NCBI GenBank assembly: GCA_037969155.1
Contig: JBBKWW010000080.1
Coordinates: 1-16,016 of the forward strand
Origin: JAYXXU01 sp037969155
GTDB taxonomy: Bacteria > Pseudomonadota > Gammaproteobacteria > Pseudomonadales > Moraxellaceae
Reading direction: 5' to 3'
DNA length: 16,016 nucleotides
Part shown: one piece after another, positions 14,601 through 16,016 of the stretch
Position numbering within the stretch: position 1 is the stretch's first letter
How the letters are laid out: every line of letters begins with the position of its first letter
Program-made: the position numbers and the translations under genes
The notes under the pieces: model-generated
The model's input: only the letters and a program-made list of their open reading frames with translations
The model's database searches: none
What the model was told of the DNA's origin: nothing

Positions 14601-14742
14601 GGTAGTGCCGCTGGTCGTACCGCCCGTGGAGTTTTATGTTGCTCGCACAGAGTTGGTTCCGCTGACTTTGGTGTCGCCGCCAAAGGCACAAACCTTCACG
14701 CCTCTACCTGTTGTTTATGTGCCTAAACAGGATCGCAACTAA
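11674..14742 (+). CDS. TpsA exoprotein fused to a long collagen-like Gly-X-Y domain
   Basis: The 1022-residue protein is the probable substrate of the TpsB encoded just upstream. Residues 1-28 form an extended signal-peptide region (MNRIYKSIWN, then AVAEHARSAGK). A hydrophobic core (about 46-64) with likely cleavage after MLHA at 67 follows. Residues 68-175 are the haemagglutination-type TPS secretion domain, with NPNGVLFG at 149-156. Gly/Asn/Val-rich beta-helix sequence continues to about 560, including four 21-residue repeats at 427-511. Residues 572-940 are 123 unbroken Gly-X-Y triplets, mostly GAT and GTT. An 82-residue Val/Pro-rich tail (941-1022) ends the protein. No cysteines occur after the signal region. 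Long TpsA proteins with beta-helix are usual; a collagen-like tract inside one is, to my knowledge, not standard. A surface fibre or adhesin role is inference. Confidence 0.9.
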   Translation: MNRIYKSIWNVKTGSFIAVAEHARSAGKQSSLCNPMSTGRHSHSLGFALKTLAVSLLMVSGTSMLHAQPVGGVVSAGSAQIGSTLGNTTINQSSQNVAINWQSFNINRGESVNFVQPNSSSVALNRVLGSDASNIMGNLSANGKVFLINPNGVLFGPTASVNVGSLVASTLNMTDADFMANNYQLSGATTGTVLNQGSITAADGGFVALLGANVSNQGVIAAKLGSVVLAAGRAMTLDVAGDKLLNVVIDQGVLNALVENGGLIQADGGRVLMTTQSAGSLLANAVNNTGVVQAQTIQNIDGTIKLLGDMQNGNVNVTGLLDASAPNGGDGGFIETSAAHVNISDDAKITTAAPSGLTGNWLIDPQDFTISGTGDISGATLSAQLVNSSITIVSEQGALAGNGDIFVNDAITWTPAPVPTTLTLNALRDVNINQAVTSTGGNFVVIAGRDINQNAAVTTTNGNFSSTAIRDVNVLAATTTTDGNFTSNAGRNVNIDGAALTTTRGIVTLNAGNDAISGGGVIFAPGTPLATVTGPNAAVRIFNPIGITTSYAGNFTLTDATLTQFTLLFVPGPVGPTGATGATGATGDTGTTGATGTTGATGATGTAGTDGVDGATGATGAAGTDGATGATGTTGATGDTGANGTTGATGTTGATGTTGATGTTGATGTAGTDGADGATGATGAAGTDGATGTTGTTGATGATGTNGVDGATGATGTTGATGNTGATGATGTTGTTGATGTTGATGDTGTTGATGTTGTTGATGTTGATGDTGATGATGTTGATGTAGTDGVDGATGATGATGTTGATGATGATGTTGATGTTGATGATGTNGVDGATGATGATGNTGATGATGTTGATGATGATGTNGVDGATGATGTTGATGTTGATGTTGATGTTGATGTTGETGATGTTGATGATGNTGATGNTGATGATGPAGPSAPTGTTTVVIRSFPVVQPVPVDEAPLIVVPSSPLLTVVPLVVPPVEFYVARTELVPLTLVSPPKAQTFTPLPVVYVPKQDRN
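12952..13206 (+). repeat. Four 21-residue beta-helix repeats in the TpsA-like protein
   Basis: Residues 427-511 hold four diverged copies starting at L427, G448, I469 and G490. The shared pattern is RDVN (or RDIN, RNVN), then a short strand, then TTT and GNF. The first three are exactly 21 residues and the last is 22. One copy fits one turn of a right-handed beta-helix, the known TpsA fold. Confidence 0.75.
13603..13656 (+). repeat. Three exact 18-bp copies within the collagen tract
   Basis: The unit ggcactacaggggcaacc (Gly-Thr-Thr-Gly-Ala-Thr) occurs at 13603, 13621 and 13639 with no base difference, then a changed copy at 13657. Exact copies with the same codons point to recent duplication. 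Confidence 0.9.
13774..14307 (+). repeat. Three identical 48-bp blocks in the collagen tract
   Basis: A 48-bp block encoding GATGTNGVDGATGATG occurs at 13774-13821, 14152-14199 and 14260-14307 without a base difference. The start-to-start distances (378 and 108 bp) are multiples of 9, so rearrangement between copies keeps the Gly-X-Y frame. Confidence 0.88.
14305..14376 (+). repeat. Four exact 18-bp copies within the collagen tract
   Basis: The same 18-bp unit as at 13603 occurs at 14305, 14323, 14341 and 14359, all identical, followed by a changed copy at 14377 that brings in the only GET triplet. Confidence 0.9.
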
Positions 14743-14819
14743 GCCTGATTGATGATTTAGGCAAGGCTGTCTTTGGTGAGCAAGCGCGATTGGATGAGCT
14801 GTTGGGTGTCGCAACTCGA

Positions 14820-14842
14820 TGGCTCAGCCAGTGGTTTTTTTT
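14820..14842 (+). terminator. Possible terminator after the TpsA-like gene
   Basis: TGGC-TCA-GCCA (14820-14830) is a short 4-bp hairpin, and a run of eight T (14835-14842) starts 4 bases later. The stem is weak for a rho-independent terminator, but the T-run and place between tpsA and the next gene fit. Confidence 0.35.
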
Positions 14843-14857
14843 CAGTCACTGACGTCA
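14842..14857. promoter_or_regulatory. Overlapping palindromes before the L,D-transpeptidase gene
   Basis: TCAGT-C-ACTGA (14842-14852) overlaps TGACGTCA (14850-14857), a perfect 8-bp palindrome. They lie 38-53 bp before the next start codon and could be an operator; nothing else supports this. Confidence 0.2.
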
Positions 14858-14894
14858 ATTCGTGATGAAAAATGGGTATTCATAGGCTGATTTA

Positions 14895-15743
14895 ATGAAT
14901 AGGTTTAAAACCATCAAGGCGGTGAGCTTTAACAAAAGATTGCCATCTGCAACGATGATCAAAGCAACTTTATCAACCGTTCAAGTTCGAACGTTTTTGC
15001 TCGGTGTTATCCTGTGTGGCTCTTGCAGCGGTCTGGCGATGGCTGCTGAAAATAAAGCTTTTTTTGTGATTACACCGGCGATTGTAGTCGCCGCTGACCC
15101 ATCACCCAGCACATTAAAACAGATCGCCCCCGTCAAAATCCCAATCGCAGCGGTCACTCCGCCTAAACGGGCTAATTTTGCACAGGAGATTGTCTCTGAG
15201 GTGTCTCGGTATTTGGCGGATTGGGTGGTCGATTCACAAGATAATCAAAATATGCCTTTCGTGCTGGTAGATAAAAAGGCAGCTCGTGTTTTTGTGTTTA
15301 ACGCCGAAGGACAGCTGCTTGGTTCCGCACCGGCATTACTCGGTTTGGCGCTAGGTGATCATGCCATTGCTGGGATTGGTAATATGTCGTTGGCCAATAT
15401 CAGGCCAGAACAACGTACCACACCTGCTGGTCGCTTCGTTGTGGCTTTGGGCCATAATCTGGGGGGTAAAGAAATTTTGTGGGTCGATTATAACGGGGCG
15501 ATTTCATTGCATCGAGTGGTGACTTCATCGGCTAAAGAACGTCGTCTGCAACGATTACAGTCGAACAATCCTTCAGAGCATCGAATCTCATATGGCTGTA
15601 TTAATGTGCCGGTCAAGTTTTATAACACCATCATCAGCCCAACGTTTGCTGGCACACATGGCATCGTTTATGTGTTACCCGATACGCGCTTGGTGCAAGA
15701 CGTGTTTGGATCTTACGAAGTCTTAGATCATCCACCCAAATAG
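14895..15743 (+). CDS. Exported L,D-transpeptidase-like (YkuD-fold) protein
   Basis: The 282-residue protein has a long basic N-terminus and a hydrophobic signal segment (about 32-50, cleavage likely after AMA). A Pro/Ala/Val-rich linker (about 55-92) follows, then a YkuD domain at about 120-262. The conserved TPAGRF is at 176-181. The catalytic region has H206 (LHRV), then HRISYGCIN (229-237) with the active-site Cys235. The usual SHGC reads SYGC, a variant I have seen in other annotated members. These enzymes make 3-3 murein cross-links or attach proteins to murein in the periplasm; which one applies is unknown. The ATG at 14895 has AGG about 9 bases upstream. An inner ATG at 14955 would give a shorter signal peptide. 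It follows the TpsA-like gene by 152 bp. Confidence 0.82.
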   Translation: MNRFKTIKAVSFNKRLPSATMIKATLSTVQVRTFLLGVILCGSCSGLAMAAENKAFFVITPAIVVAADPSPSTLKQIAPVKIPIAAVTPPKRANFAQEIVSEVSRYLADWVVDSQDNQNMPFVLVDKKAARVFVFNAEGQLLGSAPALLGLALGDHAIAGIGNMSLANIRPEQRTTPAGRFVVALGHNLGGKEILWVDYNGAISLHRVVTSSAKERRLQRLQSNNPSEHRISYGCINVPVKFYNTIISPTFAGTHGIVYVLPDTRLVQDVFGSYEVLDHPPK

Positions 15744-15816
15744 ATGCCAAGCAACACTCGAAAAACTCGCCCAAACAGCGTATAACGCCTGCTTCATTTG
15801 TGAATATTGCCTGCCG

Positions 15817-16016
15817 ATGCGCCTAATTCTTGCTCCGATGGAAGGGCTAACGGATCCCCCGATGCGTAGATTGCTGACCCAAGTTGGTGAGTATGATTGG
15901 TGCGTGTCGGAGTTTATTCGCGTGACCAATCAGCTGGTTCCCGCGCATGTGATCTATGGCTACTGTCCTGAATTACTACAAGGCGGGCGCACCACTAGCG
16001 GCACACCCTTGCATGT
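15817..16016 (+). CDS. dusC: tRNA-dihydrouridine synthase DusC, 5' part only
   Basis: The frame from the ATG at 15817 stays open to the window end (66 codons). It begins MRLILAPMEGLTD, the FMN-binding start of the Dus family, followed by RRLLTQVGEYDWCVSEFIRV and, near residue 49, CPELLQGGRTTSGTP. This closely follows E. coli DusC, including the CITEFVRV and CPEL segments that mark the DusC type over DusA and DusB. DusC reduces uridine 16 in tRNA using NADPH and FMN. The catalytic cysteine (near residue 98 in E. coli) lies beyond the window. The gene starts 73 bp after the transpeptidase gene. No strong ribosome site is seen. Confidence 0.92.
   Translation, partial: MRLILAPMEGLTDPPMRRLLTQVGEYDWCVSEFIRVTNQLVPAHVIYGYCPELLQGGRTTSGTPLH

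Overview
The window looks like chromosomal DNA of a gammaproteobacterium, most likely a member of or near Moraxellaceae. The grounds are the fused HisI-HisE enzyme lying just before tatABC (a known arrangement in Pseudomonadales) and the general look of the histidine, Tat and dihydrouridine-synthase proteins. This assignment is inference from protein recognition; no search was run.

Layout. Positions 1-4951 are mostly housekeeping. A rho-independent terminator at the left edge ends a gene outside the window. Then come hisC and hisD on the minus strand as a 4-bp-overlapping pair, a divergent zinc-ribbon Nudix hydrolase, a minus-strand protein of unknown function with four cysteines, and hisIE on the plus strand. 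Positions 5064-8128 hold tatA, tatB and tatC (twin-arginine export), followed by a compact UvrD-type helicase that overlaps the end of tatC. Positions 8213-9562 hold a secreted M15-type metallopeptidase and a small lipoprotein.

The notable part is 9563-14742. After a roughly 375-bp non-coding leader there is a two-partner secretion locus: a TpsB outer-membrane transporter, then a 1022-residue TpsA exoprotein. The exoprotein starts as a normal TpsA (extended signal peptide, haemagglutination-type secretion domain, beta-helix repeats). It then runs into an uninterrupted collagen-like Gly-X-Y tract of 123 triplets, dominated by Gly-Ala-Thr and Gly-Thr-Thr, with proline only in the first two and last two triplets. 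A Val/Pro-rich tail of 82 residues follows. The tract contains exact 18-bp and 48-bp DNA repeats, which suggests recent in-frame expansion. The architecture predicts a surface fibre exported by the TPS route.

Downstream lie an exported L,D-transpeptidase-like protein and the 5' end of dusC (tRNA-dihydrouridine synthase), which is cut by the window edge. How the genes might work together: TpsB would export TpsA after Sec translocation. The M15 peptidase, lipoprotein and L,D-transpeptidase are envelope proteins flanking the locus, but no functional link to the fibre is shown by the sequence beyond proximity.
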